Positions 23,161 through 32,253 of a DNA stretch of 64,000 nt are shown here, one piece after another. Location of the stretch: contig NC_057818.1 of assembly GCF_910594005.1 (NCBI RefSeq), positions 8,117,501-8,181,500 of the forward strand, given 5' to 3'. Both the position numbers and the translations under genes were made by a program. The notes below the pieces were generated by a model that saw nothing but the letters and a program-made list of their open reading frames with translations, was not told the DNA's origin and ran no database searches. Source of the stretch: Cervus elaphus (Eukaryota > Chordata > Mammalia > Artiodactyla > Cervidae). Positions within the stretch are counted from its first letter, which is position 1. The number at the start of each line of letters is the position of its first letter.

Positions 23161-23234
23161 CTGGCCTGAGGCACGCGACGCATACTTGACAGTGTACCCC
23201 AAATTCTGCAGCTCCTGGGGCCAGCAGGTCTCCT

Positions 23235-23400
23235 CCAAATATGCACTGCCCTGTGGCCTTGTGGCGGCTCAAGTCACTTCCCCTCTCTGAAGTCAGTCTG
23301 CTCTTCTGTAAACTGCGACTAAGACTCTCATCTCACACAAGCACACTGCCAGGATGAAGTGAGTGAACGGGTGAAAAGACGTGTACAGAACATCCCGACA
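23235..23400 (+). repeat. MIR SINE
   Basis: Sense MIR: 'gtcacttcccctctctgaag', 'ctgctcttctgtaaactgcg' and 'caggatgaagtgagtgaacg'. Confidence 0.6.
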
Positions 23401-23875
23401 TACACTATTGCATAAAGGAGCCGGTCCCAGCTCATCACTGCTTTGACTGGAGTTGTTTGGCCACTTGTCTCCCCCGCAACACCAAGGCCATGAGCTGTGA
23501 GTCTCTACCACGGTGTCCTTGCCTTTGGAGAGAGAAAGGCAGGGTCCCGTCAATGGGTGGAGAGTCGGAAGCTTACGAATGCTGGGCACATGTCTTCCTC
23601 TGTGTTTATCTGCCTGTCAAAACCAATGGTGTAAATAATGAAGCCGTGTGATACCTGGCTATTTCTAGCACTGCTCATATTTTTCACTCTAATTAAAGCC
23701 AGAATGTTCCTTTTTAGAAAGCTGTATGGATAATAAAAACTCAGCTGCCTTAACATAACGCTGTCATTTTTGTTTTAAAAAACAAAACAACAAAAAAGGT
23801 GGTGATGGGGCTGCTGAGATCATGGCACACAGGCTTGACAGGCCCATGTGTGGAGACAGGCAGTTTCCCTTCCCC
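23401..23875. other. Single-copy DNA
   Basis: No family assigned; an A/C-rich stretch near 23775-23800. Confidence 0.4.
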
Positions 23876-24630
23876 TCTATTGTTATTGTTCAGTTGCTCA
23901 GTTGCATCCAGCTCTTTGCGACCCCATGGACTGCAGCACACCAGGCCTCCCTGTCCATCACCAACTCCGGGAGCTTACTCAAACTCACATCCCTTGAGTA
24001 GGTGATGCCATCCAACCATCTCATCCTCTGTCATCCCCTTCTCCTCTTGCTTTCAGTCTTTCCCAGCATCAGGGTCTTTCCCAATGAGGCAGTACTTTGC
24101 ATCAGGTGGCCAAAGTATTGGAGCTTCAGCTTCAGCATCAGTTCTTCCAATAAATATTCAGGGTTGATTTCCTTTAGGATTGACTGGTTTGATCTCCTTG
24201 CAGTCCAAGGGACTCTCAAGAGTCTTCTCCAACACCACAGTTCAAAAGCATCAATTCTTCAGCGCTCAGCCTTTTTTATAGTCCAACTCTCACATCCATA
24301 CATGACCACTGGAAAAACCATGGCTTTGACTATACAGACCTCTGTCAGCAAAGTACTGTCTCTGCTTTTTAAAATGCTGTCTAGGTTGGTCATAGCTTTT
24401 CTTCCAGGGAGTAAGCGTCTTTTCATTTCATGGCTGCAGTCACCATCTGCAATGATTTTGGAGCCCAAGAAAATAGAGTCTGACACTGTTTCCATTGTTT
24501 CCCCATCTATTTGCCATGAAGTGATGGGACTGGATGCCATGATCTTAGTTTTCTGAATGTTGAGCTTTAAGCCAGCTTTTTCACTCTCCTCTTTCACTTT
24601 TATCAAGAGGCTCTTTTGCTCCTTTCCCTC
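23876..24630 (-). mobile_element. BovB (RTE) LINE 3' end, 5'-truncated
   Basis: About 755 bp of BovB in reverse orientation, ending at 23876 in a (TATTGTT)-type tail. On the minus strand it encodes the C-terminal part of the RTE reverse-transcriptase protein: residues SSPITSWQIDGETMETVSD, FLGSKIIADGDCSHEMKRRL and MYGCESWTIKKAER can be read. The frame is broken by an in-frame TGA at 24259-24261 (arginine in related copies, a likely CpG change) and again at 24031-24033. The N-terminal endonuclease and catalytic RT regions are absent, so it is a dead fragment. Confidence 0.95.
24259..24606 (-). pseudogene. BovB reverse-transcriptase C-terminal fragment
   Basis: A 115-codon remnant frame inside the BovB copy, beginning with KVKEESEKAGLKLNIQKTKI and stopping at KKAER. 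Related copies in this window (30064-30688, 32254-32459) continue with RIDAF, so the TGA at 24259 is a nonsense mutation within an ancestral frame. The same frame resumes and can be read down to 24031. This part follows the catalytic core and cannot act alone. Confidence 0.85.
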
Positions 24631-24775
24631 TGGGTGCTGGGATATCAGAGCTCTCAGGGCGCGGTTCTGACCACTGATAAGAGGTCATTCCTTAGGGCCT
24701 GCTGGCTCCAAGGGTGGGTCCCACTTACAGCTGGAGGCCTTATCGGATCGAGGAAGGCTTCCTTTAGGACCTCTA

Positions 24776-24959
24776 GTTGTTGTTCAGTTGCTCAGTCAGG
24801 TCCGACTCTTCGAAACCCCACGGACTACAGCCTGTCAGGCTCTTCTGTCCATGGGATTTCGCAGGCAAGAACACTGAGTGGGTTGCCACGCCCTTCTCCA
24901 GATCTTCCCGGATCAGGGATCAAACGCGTGTCTTTACTGCTGAGCCACCAGAGAAGCCC
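24776..24959 (-). mobile_element. Bov-tA SINE with internal deletions
   Basis: Reverse-orientation SINE. Compared with its neighbours it lacks a few bases in the 'ccttctccagatcttcccgg' block and has lost the gcattgcaggcag stretch before 'ttactgctgagccaccagag'. Confidence 0.92.
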
Positions 24960-25077
24960 GGGACCCCCAAGGGTTTAGGATAAACAGAGGTGCCCACAGT
25001 GCACGCCTGCCTAGGTTGTGAGGGACCACGGGTCAGCGGGCAGAGCTTGAAGAGCAGGCCCGGTTCTGAGAGGAAGG

Positions 25078-25637
25078 TGTCTGAGTCCCCTCTGGCTGCT
25101 GCAGCAAACGACCACAAACCCGGGGCTTACAGCCACACCGTCATTCTCAGTCCTGGAGGTCGGAGCCTGACGTGGGTCTCACTGGGCCAAGAGCAAGGTG
25201 TGGGCAGGGCTGCGCTCCTCCTGGAGGCCCCGGGGAGAACCTGTTCCCTGGCTTCTCCAGCTTCCGGAGGTGCCCGCACCCCTTGGTTCTGGCCCTTGCT
25301 TCATCTTCAAAGCACAGGGCTCTAACCCAGCCTCTCCTCCCATCTCCTTCCTGGACTCTGATTCTCTGGCCCTGTTCTTTTAATGACCCTTATTCTTTTA
25401 ACGACCCTTGTGATGACCGTGGATCCCCCCACATAATCCAGATTAATCGGCCCACCTCAAGGTCAAGTGATTAGTAACCTTAATTGTATCTGCAGCCCCA
25501 ATTTTCCTATAACACACTCTTTACTGACTGAGTCACCAGGGAAGCCCCATCATTGGCTCATGTCCCCGTAATTCATATTCATTTGGTCCCCGGGGATGGG
25601 GGCATCTTTGGAACAGGAAGGGCATTACTTTGCCTAG
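25078..25637 (-). repeat. MLT1-type MaLR LTR, split by a SINE scrap
   Basis: Antisense LTR: begins 'tgtctgagtcccctctggct', then 'ctcagtcctggaggtcggag', 'aatccagattaatcggccc' and 'taaccttaattgtatctgca', ending near 'gggcattactttgcctag'. A 31-bp Bov-tA remnant at 25518-25548 interrupts it. An internal 19-bp near-duplicate (ttcttttaaYgaccctt, at 25376-25411) is visible. No genes. Confidence 0.75.
25518..25548 (-). mobile_element. Bov-tA head remnant, 31 bp
   Basis: Only the tRNA-like head remains: 'gactgagtcaccagggaagc' plus 'ccc', in reverse orientation, sitting inside the MLT1-type LTR. Such a short copy is either a very severe 5' stub or the residue of a deletion. Confidence 0.75.
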
Positions 25638-25756
25638 AGCAGAAGAGAAATGGGAAGAAGGTGGAGGCAACGTTCCCAACTGGCAGAGCCGGAACTCTCT
25701 GATAGCCTAGCCTTAGAAGGGGCCTGACAGGATTAGCTTGTAGTTGGATTTCGTGA

Positions 25757-25775
25757 GTGTGTGTGTGTGTGTGTG
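25757..25775. repeat. (GT) microsatellite, short
   Basis: About 9.5 GT units, followed by degenerate TG-rich sequence to 25830. Confidence 0.9.
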
Positions 25776-25839
25776 AACATGTCTGTTTATATGAGTGTGT
25801 GCCTGAGAGTATGAGTGCACATGTGGGCGTGTTGCATGC

Positions 25840-26115
25840 TACGGTGTCACGAGGCTTCTGGTCCTGCAGCCTTGGACTTGACCCTCCCTGACCTCACTCT
25901 GAACTGGGCTACTCCAACATTCCAACCCGCCTTGCTCACCCTGGTGCCCCTGCCTGACATTCTCTTCCCCCTGCCTGCCCAACACCCCACTGAGAGAAGA
26001 CACACTGCCTGCTGGGTGGTCTGTCTCCCGCACTGGCCGGTGGGCTCTGATGGGCACAGAGAGATGCTCTTCGTTCTCATCCTTCCTTCCTTAGCATCGT
26101 GCCTGGAATAGGTGC
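25840..26115 (+). repeat. L2 LINE 3' region
   Basis: Sense L2 style: 'ctgggctactccaacattcc', 'gcctgacattctcttccccc' and a terminal 'agcatcgtgcctggaatagg' followed by 'tgcccaccag'. Confidence 0.5.
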
Positions 26116-26169
26116 CCACCAGACAGAGGACCACTGACGACATCACACTTACACCCCATGGAAAAGTGG

Positions 26170-26365
26170 TACTCCGCAGGCTTTGGAACCCACCGATCCA
26201 CCCTCAGATTCTGCCTCCATCCTTGTACAACTGTAAGACCTTGTTCAAGTCACTCATCTCCCTGGAACCTCAGGTCCCATCTCCATAAAGTGGTGACAAA
26301 GATAGCATCACAGGCAACAGGAAGGATGAAATGAAATAATCCATGTAAGTGCCCATGACAAGACC
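26170..26365 (+). repeat. MIR SINE
   Basis: Sense MIR with 'tgtaagaccttgttcaagtc', 'actcatctccctggaacctc', 'catctccataaagtggtgac' and 'atgaaataatccatgtaagt'. Nearly full length. Confidence 0.7.
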
Positions 26366-26400
26366 AAGCAGACAGCAAAGGCCCCGTCATCATTAAGTCG

Positions 26401-26426
26401 TCATCACCACCACCACCATCATCATC
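26401..26426. repeat. CAC/CAT trinucleotide tract
   Basis: Short interrupted trinucleotide repeat: four CAC-type then three CAT-type units. Confidence 0.8.
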
Positions 26427-26895
26427 TTCACATGCCCTGGAAGGAGGGAGCATAGCTCATCTCCAGATTACAGGACGCTCTGCAGGGTTGACAGGGAAGA
26501 CATCCCCCTGTGGTTCCCAAGTGGAACCCAGGTCTCCAGAAATTAGGTGAACATTCCGAGAACCCTAATAGCATGGGCTCACTTAGCCAGAGAGCGAAGA
26601 AAACTGGTGCCAACTCCTTGGGGTCATTTCCCGTTTTTTGACCAATCTGAGAAAGCTGGTTTTGGTTAGCTTCTGTTTGTTAGCTTGTGCTTGTCCAGGG
26701 TCCCCTGGCGGGTAGGAGAGGGTGGGAGGAGCCTGTCCTAAGATTCTCAGAGCCCTTAAGAGCCAGGAAAAGCCTGCTGCATGAGGGCATCAACAGAAAA
26801 CAAGAAACCACAGAGTCACACATCTGACCACCTTACCTGGCAACCAGTTAGATGGGGCTGCCAAAGCAGGGCAAACATTCACTGTAGTTTGCCTG
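26427..26895. other. Single-copy DNA
   Basis: Nothing recognised before the minisatellite. Confidence 0.4.
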
Positions 26896-27117
26896 CAATG
26901 GTCCTGTATTCTGACACCATTACTAACCACCCCAATGGTGCTGTATTCTGAGACCATTATTAACCACCCCAATGGTCCTGTGTTCTGAGACCATTATTAA
27001 CCACCCCAATGGTCCTGTATTCTGAGACCATTATTAACCACCCCAATGTTCCTGTATTCTGAAGCCATTATTAACCACCCCAATGATCCTGTGTTCTGAG
27101 ACCATTATTAGCCACTG
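26896..27117. repeat. Minisatellite, 37-bp unit, six copies
   Basis: Six units in strict 37-bp register begin at 26896, 26933, 26970, 27007, 27044 and 27081. Each reads caatggtcctgtattctgag, then accattattaaccaccc, with a few substitutions. Copies 2-4 are nearly identical; the outer copies are more diverged. The unit pairs gaccatt with aatggtc 12 bases on, so the array is a series of possible small hairpins. 37 is not a multiple of three, and no open frame runs through all six copies. Confidence 0.97.
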
Positions 27118-27288
27118 CGCTCTCATCTTAAAGGGTTCTAGCTCGGACCCTGGATTATGTGTGGTTAAGTGAGTCAGCCCCTGCCCACATGCAGACTGGA
27201 CACTGACAACGAATCCCTCATCACAACCACAATCTCAATTATACTGTAATCATGGCTAATAATCAAAATACCTGACCTTAGTTGAGAG

Positions 27289-27486
27289 CAGTCGTTCTCC
27301 CGGGGGCGGCAGTTGACGATGTCTAGAGACGTTTGGGGTTCTCATAAACTGGAATGGGCATTGGCTATTGACAGCTAGTGTGTAGAGGCCAAGGATGCTT
27401 CTGAAAATTCTACAACACCCTGCCAGCCCTAACCACAAGAATGACTCGTTCCACGATGCTGGAGGTGCCACAGTTGGGATACCTGG
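27289..27486. mobile_element. MER20-type hAT MITE
   Basis: 'cagtcgttctcccgggggcg', 'acgatgtctagagacgtttg', 'tagtgtgtagaggccaagga' and 'tgcttctgaaaattctacaa' are the ordered blocks of MER20. About 198 bp, near full length. Confidence 0.85.
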
Positions 27487-27789
27487 GCCAAGGAGCATCC
27501 CTCCGTGGTTTTGGGGGTGATTGAGAGCGTCAGAGATCAACCTAGATGGTTCACATTCTAAGATCAGTTTTGCTAGCTGGGAAATGATGGCAATTGTTAA
27601 ACCTCCCTCCCTACAAATTCTTTTTTTATTTAGCGGAGTCAGGAGAGTCCCGATGTGAGGAGGATTTAGTGAATAAGCCAACTGTTGGGCTCCTAGCACT
27701 GGGCTGGGCTTTTAGGTAAACTGCTGCATGCATGGGTAGAGCTTGCGTTCTTGGGAGGCTCTTTCCCAGGGAGCATGCCACTTGCTCCT

Positions 27790-27890
27790 CTGCTTTCTTA
27801 CCTCTAAAATGGGTAGAATAACACCCCCTTGCTGGCTTCCTCTAGGGATGAAAGAGGGGACCTGTGTTAAAGCATCCATCGGCATGGATC
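27790..27890 (+). repeat. MIR SINE fragment
   Basis: Sense core 'tttcttacctctaaaatggg' followed by 'tagaataacaccccc'. Confidence 0.5.
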
Positions 27891-28519
27891 TTTTCCAGGA
27901 CCACACTGCAAGGCGAGTAGGTCCAACACGACTGCCCCTGCAATGGGGTGTGACAGAGATCTCCCAGCTGCAAGAAAGGCTAGGGGTCCTGACACCCCGG
28001 CAAGCATCTCGGGCCTGGCCACTGTGTTTGTGGAAATCCAGCAGTCAACTTTCAACCCTTTTTGAAAACTGGGAATAAATATTGGGAAATGTGCTGGAGT
28101 GTCCCCCGGGGGAAGGAAGAGCAGTCACGTTCAAGTACAAACGGGTCCAAAGTCTGGGCGTCTGACCGGCCGGCCGCAGGGAGAGGCCGGATAAACAGAG
28201 CACCTCCTGCCCGTGGCGTCCGGCCCTGGTGCCGTGTACTCTGAGCCCACCGATAAGGAGGCCCAGCCCTGCCTTCGAGGAGACCTGTCAGTTTCACCAG
28301 GAAGTTGAGAGGTCGGCTCCAGAGGAGTGGCAGACCTCACCCGCTTCAGTCTCCCAAGCGCCTGCTTTGCTCCAAACACGTTGTGGCGCTGGGTCCTCAG
28401 CTCTGAGTCCACTGCCCCCTATTCCCCAGTGGATCCTTCTGAGCCAAGGGCTTTCCCCTTCTTTTCTTGCTACCCAAACTAGCTGCACTGTCGAACTCAG
28501 TTCCAACTGGACTCTGGCT
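27891..28519. other. Single-copy DNA
   Basis: Nothing recognised. Frames of up to 118 codons on both strands have no known domain. Confidence 0.4.
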
Positions 28520-28705
28520 ATTGAGCACCTACTATTCTGGGCCCTGCTTGCCAGCCTCTCATTGACCTCTTTCCGAAATCCTTGAAGGGCATTCTACACA
28601 TCTCATCCTTAAGTCCCAGTTCAAAAAGGAGATGCACTTCAGAGGAGTTAAGTAAGTTGCCCAGAGTCACACAGCTCCTAAGTGGTAGGACTGGTGTTTA
28701 AATTC
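28520..28705 (-). repeat. MIR SINE
   Basis: Antisense MIR: 'attgagcacctactattctg', 'gaggagttaagtaagttgcc', 'cagagtcacacagctcctaa' and 'gtggtaggactggtgttt'. Clear match. Confidence 0.8.
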
Positions 28706-29141
28706 AGTTTCTACTGACAAAGCACTTCATATATTTTACTTGAAGGAGCAAGAGCTCCTTACTTTGAAGGGTCAGTCTTGTTGCAAAACAAGCCAGTCCA
28801 GTGGAAGATGCTAAATTAACTGGGGGAAACATAGGGATGAGCTTTGGGGTGATGATGCCAAGTTGCCACTCTGGCCTTCTGGCATGTACCCTCTCAGAAA
28901 TAATAAAGATCAGCCTAGAAATCTCTTGCAGCATTCAGACTGTGAATTCAAAAGCCAACCAGAACAGAAGGGAAACAAAGCCATCAGTGGATACAAGATG
29001 AGAAAGCCAGGACAGTTTCTAGGACAAATGACGCTGAGCCACCAGCTGGGAAGCTGACATGGGTGTCCCCTGCCCCCCCAAGCAGGACAGGCTTATCTCC
29101 GGGGCCAGTGACAATGACATGCACACCAACATTGTCCACCA
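28706..29141. other. Single-copy DNA
   Basis: Nothing recognised. Confidence 0.4.
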
Positions 29142-29325
29142 CTTATTAGCGGTTTTCCTGGGCCAGGTGCTATTCTAAGCAAGCTCCACCCTCCCATGCC
29201 CCCCTCAGTGAGTTCACGCAATGTTCACAGAAGCCTCACCCTCACCCGTCACTGTTATCCCCATTTTACAGTTGAGGAAAAGAGGCCGAGAGATGTGACA
29301 AGGCTGCACGGCTACGTAGTGTCTA
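29142..29325 (-). repeat. MIR SINE, first of an inverted pair
   Basis: Antisense MIR: 'gggccaggtgctattctaag', 'tatccccattttacagttga' and 'ggaaaagaggccgagagatg'. Confidence 0.8.
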
Positions 29326-29458
29326 GAAGCATGGGCCGTGGAGTCAGAAAACCTGGATTCAAGGCAGACTCTGTCAGTTAGTTACAAGCTGTCTGAGACT
29401 TGGAACAAAACTGCTTTTAATTCTTCCGAGCTTCAGTTTATGTGTCTGCAGAATTTGA
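29326..29458 (+). repeat. MIR SINE, second of an inverted pair
   Basis: Sense MIR directly after the antisense one: 'agcatgggccgtggagtcag', 'aaaacctggattcaaggcag', 'cttcagtttatgtgtctgca'. A BovB 3' end follows it. Confidence 0.75.
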
Positions 29459-29641
29459 AAGGTTGAAGGCGGGAGGAGAAGGGGATGACAGAAGATGAGA
29501 CAGTTGGATGGTATCACCGACTCGATGGACATGAGTCTGAGTAAACTCCGGGAGTTGGTGATGGACAGGGAGGCCTGGCATGCTGCGGTCCGTGGGGTCG
29601 CAAAGAGAAGGACACAGCTGAGTGACTGGACTGAACTGAGA
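29459..29641 (+). mobile_element. BovB LINE 3' stub, 183 bp
   Basis: Only the last ~180 bp of BovB: 'ggcgggaggagaaggggatg', 'ggacatgagtctgagtaaac', 'gacagggaggcctggcatgc' and the end 'gactggactgaactga'. Severely 5'-truncated insertion. Confidence 0.93.
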
Positions 29642-29784
29642 ACGGGGTTCTGGAGGGGGGCTTCCATTCATAAAACCTTTGGGAAAAAGTGAGGATGAAA
29701 TGGGACAATGAGGGTAGCTGGACAGAGGATCTGGAGGACAGAAACAGCTGGTGAAAAGAAGCTGTGCTCCAGGGTTTAAGCCGG

Positions 29785-29875
29785 TATGTGTGTGCGTGTA
29801 TGTGCGTGAGTGTGTGCATGCATGAACATGTGTGTGTGGGTGTGTGTGTGTATGTGTGGGAGGGTGTGTGTGTTT
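29785..29875. repeat. (TG) microsatellite, interrupted
   Basis: About 90 bp of TG-rich repeat broken by C, A and G. It lies between two BovB 3' ends. Confidence 0.9.
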
Positions 29876-30063
29876 GAGAGCGAGGGAGTGAGCCAGAGCC
29901 AGCAGCTCCTAATCTGGGAAAGCTGGAGGAAGAGAGACCCTTTCTCAGAAGGTTCAGGCCAACCCTTCGCTCTTTCAAACTTAGGCAGGTACCTCCAAGT
30001 GGGGCTGTCACACCTGTGGGCCAGGCTGCTAGCAGGGAGCATCACGGAGGACCCTGACATGAC

Positions 30064-30688
30064 GCTGGCCTGTGGTCCCATTACTTCATGGCAAATAGAT
30101 GGGGAAACAGTGGAAACAGTGGCTGACTTTATTTTCTTGGGCTCCAAAATCACTGCAGATGGTGACTGCAGCCATGAAATTAAAACATGCTTACTCCTTG
30201 GGAGAAAAGTTATGACCAACCTCGACAGCATATTAAAAAACAGAGACAGTGCTTTGCCAACAAAGGTCCATCTAGTCAAAGCTATGGTTTTTCTAGTAGT
30301 CATGTATGGATGTGAGAGTTGGACTATAAAGAAAGCTGAGTGCCGAAGAATTGATGCTTTTGAACTGTGGTGTTGGAGAAGACTCTTGAGAGTCCCTTGG
30401 ACTGCAAGGAGATCCAGCCAGCCCATCCTAAAGGAAATCAGTCCTGAGTGTTCACTGGAAGGACTGATGCTGAAGCTGAAACTCCAATACTTTGGCCACC
30501 TGATGCGAAGAGCTGACTCATTGGAAAAGACCTTGCTGCTGGGAGAGATTGAAGGCAGGAGGAGAAGGGGGTGGCAGAGGATGAGATGGTTGGATGGCAT
30601 CACCCACTCAATGGACATGAGTTTGAGTAAGCTCCCGGAGTTGGTGATGGACAGGGAGGTCCATGGGGTTGCAAAGACTTGGACATGA
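30064..30688 (+). pseudogene. BovB reverse-transcriptase C-terminal remnant, open frame
   Basis: A continuous frame for the last part of the BovB ORF2-like protein. It is part of a longer open frame starting at 29810 that reads through the TG microsatellite (cysteine/valine/methionine-rich), so the 292-codon total is an accident, not a real fusion. With no promoter, endonuclease or RT active site it is a fragment. The opposite strand is also open for 335 codons (29776-30783), a shadow. Confidence 0.85.
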
Positions 30689-30714
30689 CTGAGCGACTGA
30701 ACTGAACTGAACTG
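30064..30714 (+). mobile_element. BovB LINE 3' end with open C-terminal frame
   Basis: About 650 bp of sense BovB ending in the typical 'gagcgactgaactgaactga' tail. Unlike the other copies in this window, its reverse-transcriptase C-terminus stays open for about 208 codons (30064-30688), reading SWQIDGETVETVADFIFLG, KAMVFLVVMYGCESWTIKKA, LLRVPWTARRSSQPILKEIS and MRWLDGITHSMDMSLSKLP. Compared with the copies at 29459 and 32254, a 15-base in-frame piece (cctggcatgctgcag type) is missing after 'gacagggagg' at about 30658. The N-terminal catalytic part is absent. Confidence 0.95.
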
Positions 30715-32234
30715 GGAGCTCTTGGCTGACCGGCGGGACTCGGGGAGAGGCTGAGTGCTGGGTGGGGCTTGGCTGGGCTCCAAGAGCAGGCCTGGCGCCC
30801 AGGCTAAGGCCAGAGACAGGCCAAGGTCGGCCTGAGGGGCCTGAGAGGAGAGGCTGAGGTGCCTGGGGTGGGGTGGGGGTGGCAGAAAGGCCAGAGGCCC
30901 GGCTGCCTGGCAGGGCCAGTTCCTAGGCCAGGAAGGCCGGGGGCTCCCTGTTCCTAGGCCAGGAAGGCTGGGGGCTCCCTGGAGCTGAGGGAAGATGGTG
31001 GCACCTCTTCCTCCTGTGTCCCTGGGGGCCCCCAGTGGAGACTGTCCAGATATGGGACAAGCTCTGGGATGTGAACACCCACATCCTCAGGATACAGGCC
31101 TGGAGCCCGGGAATGGGTCTGAGTCAGGTCCGCCGTGAGGCCTGGGGCCAACTGCCTTTCCCTCACCTGCTGCTCCCCTTTCCGGATGCAAAGACTGTGG
31201 GCAGACCTGGCCGAGGTCCTGGCCCCAACAGGCCCGAGTCTGTGATGTGGCAGGTGACCTCACCTGCACTCGGCTTCCTCCTGGGTGAAATGTGAGTAAT
31301 TGCAGAGAATGCTTCCAGACGCTGTTGTCCAGAGTGGGGGAGACCAGCCAGGACATTCTGACATGTCAGCTCCAGAAGCGGGTTTCCCAGTATAGCCGGG
31401 CTCCCCACGGAAGGCAGGGGCCGGCCTCGTTCAGCAACCCCCTCGCTGGTAACCAAGAGGCCCCGGAGCTGCAAGGGGCTTGGTGTCCTCACTAAGCGTG
31501 TGTGTGGGTAGGACTCACCAGCTCATGAAGCTGGTGGGGACTCACCCCATCATGAAGAAGTCAGCACGAGGGGGCTGAGAAGCAAGCTCTGAGTCCCCAG
31601 AGGGCATTGCACATCTCAGGACAGTCCTGGTCTCCAGCCAGACTCCCGCCTCCCCACCTCTGCGCATGCGCCCGGAGAGCACCAGCCTTTGTGTGTGGGG
31701 CCCGCGTGACCCCACCCTCGGCTCTGACGGCCGCTCCAGGCTTTTAGCCTAGAATCCTGCCCCTCAGGGAGGCCTACCCCACCCAGTAGGCTGGACTGGG
31801 TGCCCACTGGCCTCTGTTCCCACAGGAGTGGTATCATAGGGAGATCTTTCACTTGATCTTTATGCAACAAGAAACCTCTGAGGCGGGTGCAGCACAGAGA
31901 ATAGGCCCTAGCACAGAATTAAGCACTTGATGTATATTTCTGAACAAAATGACGAGTACCGGGGTGAGTCAGAGACCCAGTGTCACCAGAGACATCCCCT
32001 GGGACATCTCTCTTTGTGACCTGAATTCCTGGAAAGGACGAGCACTGAGTTTCACTCCAAGGTGCTTCTCACCTGAAACACTCCAGAGGTTGGGCAGCGT
32101 GGAGGGAGAAGCATCGTGATGACAAAGGTGTTCTCACCCATGCAGGGTGGGCCACACGTCCTCACGTACTTCTAGAGACACTGGGCTTGTTTGGGAGCCC
32201 TTTCCACCAGGATCTGTTTCCGTCATTTGTTAAA
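30715..32234. other. Single-copy GC-rich DNA
   Basis: No repeat family recognised except a local 31-bp tandem duplication (listed separately). The 109-codon minus frame at 31163-31492 and similar frames show no domain. The stretch carries the first copy of a 19-mer (31545-31563) repeated at the next BovB junction. Confidence 0.4.
30920..30981. repeat. 31-bp tandem duplication
   Basis: Two adjacent units starting ttcctaggccaggaaggc at 30920 and 30951, differing at one base (ccg versus ctg). Each contains the near-palindrome ttcctaggccaggaa. Confidence 0.95.
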
Positions 32235-32253
32235 CCCCATCATGAAGAAGTCA

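Noticed and set aside
26896..27117. CRISPR-like array
   Set aside because: Units are directly adjacent with no unique spacers, and the genome is mammalian; it is a minisatellite.
29810..30688. Possible fusion protein (Cys/Val-rich N-terminus plus RT-like C-terminus)
   Set aside because: The N-terminal part is translated TG microsatellite; the rest is a BovB remnant without catalytic core or promoter.
29776..30783. Minus-strand open frame of 335 codons, the longest in the window
   Set aside because: Its middle is the antisense of a BovB 3' end and its end is the antisense of a TG repeat. It is a shadow of repeat DNA.
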